DNA of 64,000 nucleotides from Neisseriales bacterium. Lineage in GTDB: Bacteria > Pseudomonadota > Gammaproteobacteria > Burkholderiales > UBA11063. The stretch lies in contig SSGX01000014.1 of the NCBI GenBank assembly GCA_008017155.1, positions 31,344-95,343 on the forward strand. Direction: 5' to 3'. The position numbers and the translations under genes were made by a program. Of this stretch, positions 1 to 8,410 are shown in pieces (position 1 is the stretch's first letter; each line of letters begins with the position of its first letter). The notes below the pieces were generated by a model. The model did no database searches and was not told the origin of the DNA. It worked only from the letters and a program-made list of their open reading frames with translations.

Positions 1-2
1 AA

Positions 3-107
3 ATGTCGCGTTATAAATATCTTATGGCAGAGGTTCAATTACAGTATTTAAGTGGCGTCATTGATGAAAAATTTTTACAGCAGATAAATGCAAATATTAA
101 ACAATAA
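3..107 (+). CDS. C-terminal fragment of a TolC-family outer-membrane efflux protein (runs off the left edge)
   Basis: An open frame enters from the left edge and stops with TAA at 105-107, giving about 34 residues. It starts RYKYLMAEVQLQYLSG and ends with DEKFLQQINANI-like residues. This resembles the C-terminal segment of TolC-type outer-membrane channels, where an (A)RYxYLxxxxxL(K)xxxGxLxexDLxxiN pattern is typical. Such proteins are the outer-membrane exit duct of type I secretion or RND efflux systems. The start is outside the window, so the internal ATG is not taken as the true start. Only the tail is visible and the family call is a short-motif inference. Confidence 0.5.
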   Translation: MSRYKYLMAEVQLQYLSGVIDEKFLQQINANIKQ

Positions 108-121
108 TTTTAGTGACTTAG

Positions 122-157
122 AATAAATAAAGGCGGAAAGTTCCGCCTTTATTTATT
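122..157. terminator. Bidirectional rho-independent terminator
   Basis: There is a perfect 17-bp stem (122-138 with 141-157) around a 2-nt centre, with a GC core GGCGGAA/TTCCGCC flanked by A- and T-rich arms. The arms give a U-run on either strand. It lies between the TolC-like tail (plus) and the permease (minus) and overlaps the permease stop codon at 153-155, so it probably serves both convergent genes. Confidence 0.9.
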
Positions 158-1691
158 TCCGATAACTCTTTTGATTTATTAGGAAATAATATAAAACAGT
201 CACAAGAATAATAAACCCAACAAAATTACCCGGTTGTTGATCAAAAACTCCTTGATCTTGCATATAGCCAAATACAGTTAATAATGCCATATAGGCAAAC
301 AACGACCACGATGATATAAATGCGTTGAAAGAGCTTGTAAACGAGCGATAATGTACAATGCAATAAATAACAAAAAATACAGCGTGAAATATTAAAGATA
401 CTAGTAATGGAGTGAAACCACATTGAGTTAATAAATAACTAATCGCAATATACACAATATAGCTAATAGTTAAACCAGCAGGCATGGTAAATGGGCGTTT
501 ACGAGAATCCATTTTTCGTAATTTACAGAATGCAATTGGCACAGCCATACACGAAATTGACATGAATACGCTTACAACAATCATGATTTTATCCCAGTTA
601 TCGAAGAAAATAACTAGTGCCATACAAAAAGCTAATGTCACGATAATTGATAAGCGATTTACTCCGTGCAATGGATGAATTTTACTAAATACTTGCGGCA
701 TTTGTTTATCTTGTGCCATTCCTGTAAATATCCGAGCACTTGAGCCAACAAAGATGATACCAGTACCAGATGGACTTATTGCGGCATCAACGTAAAGGAC
801 TATAGCAACCCAATTCATACCGAATAAAATTGCTAATTGCGCAAGCGGCGAGTTAAAGTCTAGATTATGCCAGCCATTAGCGATACTTTCTGGAACAACT
901 GCACCAATGAATGAAACCTGGAGCATTAAGTAAATAATCAAACAAATTAAAATAGAGCCAATAAGTGCTAAGGGGATATTTTTCTGTGGGTTGTCTAACT
1001 CTGTTGAGAAGAATGTGATCGTATTAAAACCATAAAACGAGTAAAATATACCACAAGCGACTACTGCAGAGAATACTTTGCCATAACCATAGGGTGCAAA
1101 TGTACCTTGGTAAGACGTAAAGTTCTCAGGATGGTAAGATGTGAAAAGAAATAATAATGCAGTTGCTGCAGGAACAATTAGTTTAAATGTGGTGATAGCA
1201 TTATTTGCTTTGGCTAATAATTTTATACCCCAGTAATTAATTAGACCATAAGTAAACATCAAAGCACATACAAATACTAGACCCAAGGCCGTAAAATGAT
1301 TATTAGCAAAAATATGCGTACTAAAAGGTGGGTAAGCTTCTGCTAAATACTGAATAGATGCTTCAGCTTCAGCTGGGATAATAATAATTGTACAAAACCA
1401 ATTTGAAGACGATATGATGAAACCCATATCATGATTATGCGTTAAACTTAATAGTCGAGCAAATAAGCCTGTTTCTTTTGAGTAGTAAGTAGCTATCTCA
1501 GCTAAAAGTAATGCAACCGCAAGTGCAATTACAGCGCCGATTACCCACGACCAAATGGCTGCTGGACCAGCAACCTTAGAAGCTTTATAGCTAGCAAATA
1601 GCCAACCACTCCCGATAATAGAACCAACACCAATTGTGATAGCGGAGAAAAGATTAGGTTTTTTACCTGCAGATGATTCAATATAGGCCAT
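153..1691 (-). CDS. APC-superfamily amino-acid permease
   Basis: This is a 512-residue integral membrane protein of the amino acid-polyamine-organocation superfamily. The N-terminal segment has the family signature in helix 1 (ITIGVGSIIGSGWLF, about residues 18-32), where the unwound GSIIGSG binds the substrate backbone. About twelve hydrophobic segments follow, and the length fits the family. The substrate cannot be named. The ATG at 1691 is preceded by GGGA at a usable distance. The gene is monocistronic, ends inside a bidirectional terminator, and has an 8-bp inverted repeat just upstream that may be an operator. Confidence 0.85.
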   Translation of the reverse strand: MAYIESSAGKKPNLFSAITIGVGSIIGSGWLFASYKASKVAGPAAIWSWVIGAVIALAVALLLAEIATYYSKETGLFARLLSLTHNHDMGFIISSSNWFCTIIIIPAEAEASIQYLAEAYPPFSTHIFANNHFTALGLVFVCALMFTYGLINYWGIKLLAKANNAITTFKLIVPAATALLFLFTSYHPENFTSYQGTFAPYGYGKVFSAVVACGIFYSFYGFNTITFFSTELDNPQKNIPLALIGSILICLIIYLMLQVSFIGAVVPESIANGWHNLDFNSPLAQLAILFGMNWVAIVLYVDAAISPSGTGIIFVGSSARIFTGMAQDKQMPQVFSKIHPLHGVNRLSIIVTLAFCMALVIFFDNWDKIMIVVSVFMSISCMAVPIAFCKLRKMDSRKRPFTMPAGLTISYIVYIAISYLLTQCGFTPLLVSLIFHAVFFVIYCIVHYRSFTSSFNAFISSWSLFAYMALLTVFGYMQDQGVFDQQPGNFVGFIILVTVLYYFLINQKSYRK

Positions 1692-1715
1692 GCAAATTTC
1701 CCATTAAAATGGTTG

Positions 1716-1738
1716 TTAAGTTAATAATTGTAACTTAA
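1716..1738. promoter_or_regulatory. Inverted repeat upstream of the permease (possible operator)
   Basis: TTAAGTTA (1716-1723) and TAACTTAA (1731-1738) form a perfect 8-bp inverted repeat with a 7-bp spacer, centred about 36 bp upstream of the permease ATG. The geometry suits a dimeric repressor site. The AT-richness means chance is possible, and no candidate regulator lies next to it. Confidence 0.35.
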
Positions 1739-1921
1739 AATGGCTTCTAGGTTGGGAATAGCTACAGAATTAATGTCCTAAGTTACAGAAATTAAATGAT
1801 ATTTTGTGTATAATTTACAACATGATTCTTGTCATTTTAAGCTTAACACCCGCACTATTTACTAAAGAGAACTCAAGACCTAATTAATGCGTTTTCTTTG
1901 ATCGAAATTAAACCAAGTCTA

Positions 1922-1930
1922 TGTTAAAAT
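1922..1930 (+). promoter_or_regulatory. Candidate extended -10 promoter for the HAF-like lipoprotein
   Basis: TGTTAAAAT matches the extended -10 pattern TGnTAAAAT found upstream of several genes in this window. No good -35 is present at normal spacing. It would give a 5' leader of about 100 nt for the gene starting at 2037. The rest of the 1692-2036 gap shows nothing else recognisable. Confidence 0.35.
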
Positions 1931-2036
1931 ATCTTCAGCAAATAGACAAGTCTGATTAAATTAACTTTTATTCGATTTGACTCATAAAGCTTTATCACCT
2001 CTCATGTTTTTTTAATATACTCAAAGAAAGGTTAAT

Positions 2037-3353
2037 ATGTCAAGACCAACTTTTTCACACCTATTCATCACTTTATCTGCAACTTTAGGCTTAATGGCGT
2101 GTAGTTCTGGAACTTCTAGTTCCAACACAACACCATCTAATAATACAGCTGTTTTAAGTATTCTGCCTAGTTCGGCGATGACTGAAAGTATTCAATACTG
2201 CCAAAATAATTCAGGTACGGATAAGCCAATATTTGTAAATAATATCTCAAACGATGGATTAATCGTAGGTGGAACATATGCACCTGCAACATCCATGAAT
2301 TTTCCAGAAATGGTCTGTGGTTATAGGGCATTTACTACAAATGGTATTTCATTAAGTCTTGAATCAATGAACTCTTCTGTAACTCTAGAAGGTGGGGATC
2401 AGGAGGCTTATGGTTCACAAATTTTATCTATATCAAATAATAATACATTAGTTGGAGAACTACAATTTAATCCAAATGGTTATGTAGCAGCAATTTCTTT
2501 AAACAATCAACTTCAACAGATTCAACCGGCTATTATACCTGTTCCAAATGTGCAGGCGGATAATGCTATAGCTATTAATTCAAACGGAACATTACTTGTT
2601 GGTAGCTATAATGGTACTTATAGTCCCCAATCGTATATATATGATACCGAGAGTAGTCAATATTTCACTCCCGCACTCAATGTTGAAAATATTGAGGCAT
2701 CATCACTTACCTCAGTTTCTAATAATAAAATCGCTGTAGGTGGTTTAAAAGATACAAATGGAAATTTTCTTGGCTTAATTTGCACTACTGAAAGTTGTAC
2801 AACCTATACTCAAGATGTTAATATAGATTCTACTTTAGTTTCAATATCAGAAAGTTCTCAGTACATAATTGGTTATCAAAATGATGGAACTACAACAACA
2901 CCGTTTTATTTATTTAGAAATAATGGACATAATTCAGTTTTAAATTTAGAACCTGATTTTACTCCATTTGAACATTCATTAACCAATGATGGAATCACCA
3001 TATTAGCCTATAACTATCCAGCAAATTTAGAGGAGGCATACTATTTCTATAACCCTGGGACACACGATTATTATAATGCAGTAGATTTTATTAATTCATT
3101 AAACTTAGGTATTAATACCACAGATGGTGATGAGTTTAGAATCTCTGGAATTTCTAATAATGGAAAATATCTTTATGGACACATAAAACAAGCTTCTAGT
3201 ATTCAAGGTTTAGAAGCTGTTACAGTACCGTGGAGGATTTACTTCCCAAGTGGTATTACTAGTGCTTTAGAATCATTTCAGCCTGCTAATATTAAAGCCT
3301 TAAGTAAGAACTTAAAAGATAAAAAGAATGTTAAAACTACGTTTATGCAGTAA
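2037..3353 (+). CDS. Surface/periplasmic lipoprotein with HAF-like repeats
   Basis: 438 residues with a lipoprotein signal peptide: a hydrophobic stretch, then the lipobox LMAC with Cys at residue 22, followed by a Ser/Thr/Asn-rich linker. The mature part carries about seven spaced copies of an I/V-S/N-N-x-G-x-x-x-V/L-G motif (ISNDGLIVGG, ISNNNTLVGE, INSNGTLLVG, VSNNKIAVGG, ISNNGKYLYG and weaker ones). This is the style of HAF repeats, which usually build a beta-propeller. A Shine-Dalgarno AAAGAAAGG lies just upstream of the ATG. The gene is transcribed alone. Its binding partner is unknown. The lipoprotein call is firm; the propeller is inferred from repeat spacing. Confidence 0.7.
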   Translation: MSRPTFSHLFITLSATLGLMACSSGTSSSNTTPSNNTAVLSILPSSAMTESIQYCQNNSGTDKPIFVNNISNDGLIVGGTYAPATSMNFPEMVCGYRAFTTNGISLSLESMNSSVTLEGGDQEAYGSQILSISNNNTLVGELQFNPNGYVAAISLNNQLQQIQPAIIPVPNVQADNAIAINSNGTLLVGSYNGTYSPQSYIYDTESSQYFTPALNVENIEASSLTSVSNNKIAVGGLKDTNGNFLGLICTTESCTTYTQDVNIDSTLVSISESSQYIIGYQNDGTTTTPFYLFRNNGHNSVLNLEPDFTPFEHSLTNDGITILAYNYPANLEEAYYFYNPGTHDYYNAVDFINSLNLGINTTDGDEFRISGISNNGKYLYGHIKQASSIQGLEAVTVPWRIYFPSGITSALESFQPANIKALSKNLKDKKNVKTTFMQ

Positions 3354-3388
3354 GTGAATGAATTTAATCTAGTATAATGATATAGACT

Positions 3389-3429
3389 GGCATTTAGATT
3401 CTCTAAATGCCAAATAATAAATTTTTTAT
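3389..3429 (+). terminator. Probable terminator of the HAF-like lipoprotein gene
   Basis: A perfect 10-bp stem, GGCATTTAGA (3389-3398) with TCTAAATGCC (3402-3411), encloses a 3-nt loop. An AT-rich stretch and a run of six T follow. The T-run is displaced about 12 nt from the stem, so termination strength is uncertain. Confidence 0.5.
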
Positions 3430-3435
3430 TGATTA

Positions 3436-3646
3436 CTAGTAAGTAGTGTGGATAGCATCGGGGAAATAGTTGCTACATGTGACACTATTTAAGCGATTAG
3501 TATAATTTATGACATTTTCAAGGTCAACTACACTGGTAAAATAGTAAGGCCAGCGTACTGTCCTTGTATTGAATAAGAACAGAGGTTTTCTGTTATAAGG
3601 ATGAAACAGATAATTTTTTGATAATGTTAAAAACTTCCTTTTTCAT
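3436..3646 (-). pseudogene. Remnant of a small gene, probably frameshifted
   Basis: On the minus strand a frame stays open for more than 60 codons and ends in TAG at 3436-3438. Its content is protein-like (for example TVRWPYYFTSVVDLENVIN and a final YFPDAIHTTY). It has no start codon. A good ATG at 3646 begins MKKEVFNIIKKLSVSSL in the neighbouring frame and then hits TAA. One frameshift near 3600 would join the two into about 70 residues. It lies 66 bp downstream of the exported Cys-pair protein gene on the same strand. No family is recognised, and a chance open frame cannot be ruled out. Confidence 0.35.
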
Positions 3647-3712
3647 TTATCTACTCTAATAAAAATCTGTTTTCTACATAAATCAGTTAATAATGATTAA
3701 GAGGTTTTAGTA

Positions 3713-4873
3713 TTAATTCTCATTGTAAGTTTGTTTAAAATTAAAAACTCCAATACACATAGGACTAATAATACTATTTGTTATAACATCACAGCTCTTC
3801 ATGTCCATGCTACACTTCAAAATCTCAGGTTTAGCATTGCCGGATTTAGCGTTTGATATGAATATCCTATCTTTGTTAATGCTTAGACTTAATGGTGATA
3901 CCAGATGTTCATTTGGCATATTGATACATGATATGGAATCTACTGTTGCGCATTTTTCTATGTAAGAATTTGGAGGATTTGAATGAGTACGATAATAACT
4001 ATTATTATAGTATTTTGAATAATAAAATGCACTAAGAGTTTTGTTATCCGGGATACAATTAAAATTACCATTAGCATCTACAAGACATTGAATTGCATTG
4101 CGAGGTGTGGTTCTACCACTGCCAGAATACTCGAAATCACTAATGTTAATATTCGGTGGGTTGTAGTAAAAAAACATTGGGTTTATGATATTGATTCTTG
4201 TCTCACCACAGCTATCAATATATCCTTGATTAGTAATATTACATCTAGTAACACCACCACTTTCTCCTTCTTTATATGAGTTCACTATGTAAATGTAATT
4301 ATTGATAACCAATATATCTTGAGGGGCATTTAATTTGGATAAGGCAATATGGCATTTATAAGAGCCTTTATTTTCTCGACAACTAATCAATTGATTTGTA
4401 ACATAATCGGTAACAAAAACAGTTTCAATGCTATCACTGACAGATTCCGAACTCATAAGGTTATTTCTTATATAAAAACCATCGTTGATTATCAAGGAGT
4501 TTTCAGAGTCATCATCGTTGGTATTGTTACTCTCTATATATACACTAACCACATTTTCATCAAAATTAATTTTAAAACTATCTGGTTCTATATTAGACTT
4601 GTCATTTGATAAATTTGCATTTTCTGATTCTGAAACTCGTCGCAAATAATTGATTCCATCTTCTAGGGATTTATTATCATTTTTTCCGGCGGCTGTAAAA
4701 TTAACCGAGAAAATAGAACTATCAGATTGGGTCTGTCTGCTTTTATGAAGTTGAATATTTTTATCTATATTACTATTATTGGTATCTAGATTTGTCTGAG
4801 GTGCCATACTATAGCAGATGCATGCTACAACGATACAAACAATAAATATCTTATACTTCTTATTTGGAGACAT
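3713..4873 (-). CDS. Exported protein with repeated Cys-pair modules, probable beta-propeller
   Basis: 386 residues. Residues 8-24 form one hydrophobic segment (signal peptide or anchor; the VACICYS stretch is lipobox-like but imperfect), followed by a polar Asn/Ser-rich region to about residue 130. The rest holds at least five modules of form C-x6-10-C (SCRENKGSYKC, RCNITNQGYIDSC, QCLVDANGNFNC, KCATVDSISC, KCSMDMKSC). Most are followed by a P-x-x-I/L-x...I-Y/F-I-x-N strand pattern, as in NHL-like propellers that read C-x-G-x-C and L-x-x-P. Disulfide-stapled blades in the periplasm or at the surface are a reasonable inference. The function is not recognised. Confidence 0.6.
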   Translation of the reverse strand: MSPNKKYKIFIVCIVVACICYSMAPQTNLDTNNSNIDKNIQLHKSRQTQSDSSIFSVNFTAAGKNDNKSLEDGINYLRRVSESENANLSNDKSNIEPDSFKINFDENVVSVYIESNNTNDDDSENSLIINDGFYIRNNLMSSESVSDSIETVFVTDYVTNQLISCRENKGSYKCHIALSKLNAPQDILVINNYIYIVNSYKEGESGGVTRCNITNQGYIDSCGETRINIINPMFFYYNPPNINISDFEYSGSGRTTPRNAIQCLVDANGNFNCIPDNKTLSAFYYSKYYNNSYYRTHSNPPNSYIEKCATVDSISCINMPNEHLVSPLSLSINKDRIFISNAKSGNAKPEILKCSMDMKSCDVITNSIISPMCIGVFNFKQTYNEN

Positions 4874-5048
4874 TATATACCTTAAATATATTTTTATTAT
4901 GATTAGACTTTTACCGTAAGTGTTTATATATCCTATTTAAGCAAAGAATTTTAGCATGCTATCTAATTTTTTCAATAAACAAAACAGTTCATCTGATATA
5001 AGTAGCTTTAGTACATATTAATTTTATTGTAGAAGATGTGTGCGGTAA

Positions 5049-5057
5049 TGATAAAAT
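5049..5057 (+). promoter_or_regulatory. Extended -10 promoter for the EVE-domain gene
   Basis: TGATAAAAT, an extended -10 of the type recurring in this window, lies 30 bp upstream of the ATG at 5087. A poor -35 (TTGTAG) sits 19 bp before the hexamer. Confidence 0.5.
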
Positions 5058-5086
5058 TCTGATTACAAAATTTTTCAGGAATAGAT

Positions 5087-5554
5087 ATGCAATATTGGTT
5101 AATGAAGTCAGAGCCGGGAGAAGTTAGTATTGATGATTTGCAAAATATGCCCGAGCAAAAGGTAGAATGGTTTGGGATCAGAAATTATCAGGCACGAAAC
5201 TTTATGCGCGATCAGATGAAGATCGGTGATTTGGCAATTTTCTGGCATTCTTCATGTAAAGAGCCTGGAATTTATGGCATCGTTGAGATTTGCTGTGATG
5301 CGCATCCAGATAGCTTTCAATTTGATCCAAATAGTGATTACTATGAGTCAAAATCTACTACTGATAAAGCCGTTTGGTGGTGTGTGGATGTCAAATTTAT
5401 CAAGAAAACTAGATATATTTCAATACAAGAATTACGGACTTATCCAGAGTTAGAGGGAATGCGTGTCTTACAAAAAGGTAACCGTCTTTCAATCACACCA
5501 GTAACTCCTGAAGAATGGCAGTTTATTGAGAAATTACTTGATAAAAACAATTAA
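5087..5554 (+). CDS. EVE domain-containing protein
   Basis: 155 residues, essentially one EVE domain. Visible motifs are the N-terminal YWLMKSEP, then WFGIRNYQARNFMR, the GDLAIFWHSSC strand, GIYGIVEI, the HPD...FDP segment and the WWCVDVKF strand, all in family order. EVE domains are PUA-like folds that bind modified bases in DNA or RNA, as in the THYN1 family, and the bacterial single-domain members are soluble. CAGGAA precedes the ATG. It is followed after 25 bp by the YdcF-like gene and may be co-transcribed with it and nadE. Confidence 0.9.
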   Translation: MQYWLMKSEPGEVSIDDLQNMPEQKVEWFGIRNYQARNFMRDQMKIGDLAIFWHSSCKEPGIYGIVEICCDAHPDSFQFDPNSDYYESKSTTDKAVWWCVDVKFIKKTRYISIQELRTYPELEGMRVLQKGNRLSITPVTPEEWQFIEKLLDKNN

Positions 5555-5579
5555 ATCATGACACCAATAAGGGTCATTT

Positions 5580-6653
5580 ATGTTTATTGAGAAAGTAATG
5601 TCAAGATTTACTCTAAGATTCATATTTTTTTGCCTGATATTGATAAAAGTTGAGGCTATTAGTAATTATACTAAGCTAGAGCAGATCATCCCATTACAAC
5701 AACAGGCAATTGCCTATTATAATTCTGGTGGCAGTTTTAAGACTTTTGAAAGTAGTGTTTATAGTGGCATAACCGTTAAGGGGAATCTGGAGCAGGCTAT
5801 TGATAGCTTTAAAAAAGCATATGAAATCGCACCTGAGCGCTTAGATTTTATCTATTCAATTGCGTCGTTACAGGTTTTATCTGGTAATCTTGATGCAGCA
5901 GAAAGTACTTATCTTGGTATAGAAGAGAAAGCTCCCAACGATCTAGCCGTACTTACTTATGAAACTGCTTATGCTCTTATTTGGGGCGAGAGTGGTGAGT
6001 ATTCATACTATGCCCAAAAGCTAGCACAATTGAAAAATCCAGATGTTAGTAAAATGCAGACTGCAATTCAGATAGCTGCAAATAGCTTCAATTTAAAAAT
6101 CAACTACCAATTGCCATTAAGCTCAAAAGTGGAATCAGGCGTTGCAATTGTTATTCTTGGTTATGCACTTAATCCAGATGGGAGTATGGATAAGAAATTA
6201 ATTGAGCGGTTAAAAGCTGGACTATTAGCAGCTAAAGCCTATCCTAATACGCCCTTGATTGTTAGCGGTGGTGTAGCACAGAGTGGAGTTACTGAGGCTT
6301 ATACCATGCAAAAGTGGCTTAAAATAAATGGCATTAGCCAAAATAGAATCATCATTGAAGATAAATCATTTGATACCTTAACTAATGCAATTAATACTAT
6401 GCAAATATTGCAAGAGAAGCACCTAGATAAAGTAATTTTGGTTTCATCAGCTAATCATATCAGAAGAGCTACTGCGCTATTTCAGGAGGTGGCTACGGTT
6501 GATAATTTAAGTGTCAAAGTGATTGATACCCTTGCCGCTCAAGACAAAAATGAATTAACTAGGTTAGCCCCAAATGAGATAGAAAAAGCTTTAATTATTC
6601 GTGATACCTTGCGTGCTGCTGGGTTATGGGCATTGCCAGGTATGGTACGTTAG
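5580..6653 (+). CDS. TPR plus YdcF/SanA-like (DUF218) envelope protein
   Basis: 357 residues. A signal or anchor segment (about residues 10-26) is followed by TPR-like helices (LEQAIDSFKKAYEIAPE, then LDAAESTYLGIEEKAPND). The C-terminal half, from about residue 185, is a DUF218/YdcF domain with GVAIVILGYAL, PLIVSGG and ILVSSANHIRRA. Family members such as SanA and ElyC act at the inner membrane in envelope integrity. The ATG at 5580 has AAGGG upstream; the ATG at 5598 (MSRFTLRF) is an alternative that gives a more typical signal peptide. The TPR-plus-DUF218 fusion is less usual than the single-domain forms. The biochemical activity is unknown. Confidence 0.75.
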   Translation: MFIEKVMSRFTLRFIFFCLILIKVEAISNYTKLEQIIPLQQQAIAYYNSGGSFKTFESSVYSGITVKGNLEQAIDSFKKAYEIAPERLDFIYSIASLQVLSGNLDAAESTYLGIEEKAPNDLAVLTYETAYALIWGESGEYSYYAQKLAQLKNPDVSKMQTAIQIAANSFNLKINYQLPLSSKVESGVAIVILGYALNPDGSMDKKLIERLKAGLLAAKAYPNTPLIVSGGVAQSGVTEAYTMQKWLKINGISQNRIIIEDKSFDTLTNAINTMQILQEKHLDKVILVSSANHIRRATALFQEVATVDNLSVKVIDTLAAQDKNELTRLAPNEIEKALIIRDTLRAAGLWALPGMVR

Positions 6654-6670
6654 ATAATGGAAAGATAAAT

Positions 6671-8287
6671 ATGCACAAACAAAATACTTTGAAAATAGCT
6701 TCTTATCAGATGAACGCAATTGTTGGTGATTTGATTGGGAATATGGATAAGCTGATTAACCAGATAAATCTGGCAATAGAGCGAAAAGCCGATATATTTA
6801 TTGCCCCTGAGTTAGCCATTAGTGGTTACCCACCAGAAGACCTGCTCTTACGAGAGAGTTTTTATCAGAGCTGCCATAAACAGCTGGAACGTATTCTTCA
6901 AATTGATAGGATAACTATGCTTATTGGCTGTCCATATCGGATTGGTGCGGATAACTTCAATAGCCTGTTTGTCATTCGTGATGGTAATATAATTGGGCGT
7001 TATGACAAAATGTTATTGCCTAATTATGGTGTTTTTGATGAGTGCCGCTATTTTACTCCTGGAGTTAGTCCACTGATATTTGAAGTTAATCAGATTAAAT
7101 GCGGGGTAGTAATTTGCGAAGATATGTGGGATAGCGTTCCCATCGCCGAAGCTAAAGAAAGTGGAGCAGAACTGGTTTTAATTGCAAATGCTTCTCCTTT
7201 TGAAACTGGCAAACATCAAGAACGTTTGCAGATTGCCAAATATCGAGTTGAAGAAAACCAAATTCCGTTAGTGTATGTTAATCAAGTTGGTGGACAGGAT
7301 GAATTGATTTTTGATGGCGCTTCATTTGCTAAGAATAAAGATGGTAATGTGGTTTATCAAGAAACCGCATTTGCTGAGAACTTAGCTTTCCTAAATTTTA
7401 TGGATGGTGATATTCAGAGAGCTGAAATAAATCAGTATCCAGAAAATGAAGCGGCAATTTATAATGGTTTAAAGCTTGCTTTACATGATTATATTAATAA
7501 AAATGGTTTTAAAGGCGTAGTCTTGGGGCTATCTGGTGGGATTGATTCGGCTCTAACTTTGGCAATTGCGGTTGATGCATTGGGAGCTGATCGGGTAATG
7601 GCGGTGATGATGCCATCTCAATATACTGCGGGAATAAGTGTTGATGATTCGCGGGAAATGGTAGATATTTTAAAAGTAAGATATGAAGAAATAGCTATCA
7701 AGCCATTATTTGATGGTTTTTGTAATTCCCTTGAAACAATATTTGAAGGCTTAGCTACTGATACAACCGAAGAAAACCTTCAGGCTAGGATTCGTGGTAA
7801 TCTTCTAATGGCAATTTCCAATAAATTTGGTTATCTGGTTGTAACTACTGGCAATAAATCTGAAATGACTACCGGGTACGCTACTTTGTATGGTGATATG
7901 GCTGGTGGTTTTGCTTTACTCAAGGATATTACAAAGACTCAGGTATATCAATTATCACGCTGGCGTAATACGCAGGGCTATGTTATTCCTGAACGAATTA
8001 TTACTCGTGCACCTAGTGCCGAACTTCGTGATAATCAATGTGATCAGGATTCCTTGCCTGAATATGATATTCTGGATAAGATTTTGGTTGATTTAGTTGA
8101 AAACAGATTATCAACTGAAGAAATAATTGCTAAAGCTTACGCTAATACTGATGATGTGCATAAAGTAGCACATTTGTTAAAGATTAATGAATACAAACGG
8201 CGGCAGGCGGCAGTAGGTCCAAAAGTTTCACGAAGTGCTTTTGCCAAGGATTGGCGCTATCCGAATACGAATAAGTTTCGGTTTTAA
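6671..8287 (+). CDS. nadE: Glutamine-dependent NAD+ synthetase
   Basis: 538 residues. It makes NAD+ from deamido-NAD+, ATP and glutamine in the cytosol. The N-terminal nitrilase-type glutaminase domain has the triad Glu47 (APELAISGYPPED), Lys113 (YDKMLLPN) and Cys149 (GVVICEDMW). The C-terminal synthetase domain has the ATP-pyrophosphatase loop SGGIDS at 288-293, TGNKSEM and the YGDMAGGFALLKDI segment. The frame is open from 6626, inside the preceding gene, but the ATG at 6671 has GGAAAG just upstream and matches the usual start of the family. It follows the YdcF-like gene by 17 bp. Confidence 0.95.
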   Translation: MHKQNTLKIASYQMNAIVGDLIGNMDKLINQINLAIERKADIFIAPELAISGYPPEDLLLRESFYQSCHKQLERILQIDRITMLIGCPYRIGADNFNSLFVIRDGNIIGRYDKMLLPNYGVFDECRYFTPGVSPLIFEVNQIKCGVVICEDMWDSVPIAEAKESGAELVLIANASPFETGKHQERLQIAKYRVEENQIPLVYVNQVGGQDELIFDGASFAKNKDGNVVYQETAFAENLAFLNFMDGDIQRAEINQYPENEAAIYNGLKLALHDYINKNGFKGVVLGLSGGIDSALTLAIAVDALGADRVMAVMMPSQYTAGISVDDSREMVDILKVRYEEIAIKPLFDGFCNSLETIFEGLATDTTEENLQARIRGNLLMAISNKFGYLVVTTGNKSEMTTGYATLYGDMAGGFALLKDITKTQVYQLSRWRNTQGYVIPERIITRAPSAELRDNQCDQDSLPEYDILDKILVDLVENRLSTEEIIAKAYANTDDVHKVAHLLKINEYKRRQAAVGPKVSRSAFAKDWRYPNTNKFRF

Positions 8288-8410
8288 AAGAATTTTTTAC
8301 TGGTGATTGAAATTTTATTTTAAATCCCTATCTATTTTCAAGTATTATTTTTTAGTTAAAGTAGGTTGATAAAGCCTTAATGCTTAATATTAATTGTGAC
8401 GGAGTTAACT

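Noticed and set aside
4088..4609. Two plus-strand frames of 63 and 86 codons
   Set aside because: They are antisense to the exported Cys-pair protein and show no start context; they arise from its codon composition.
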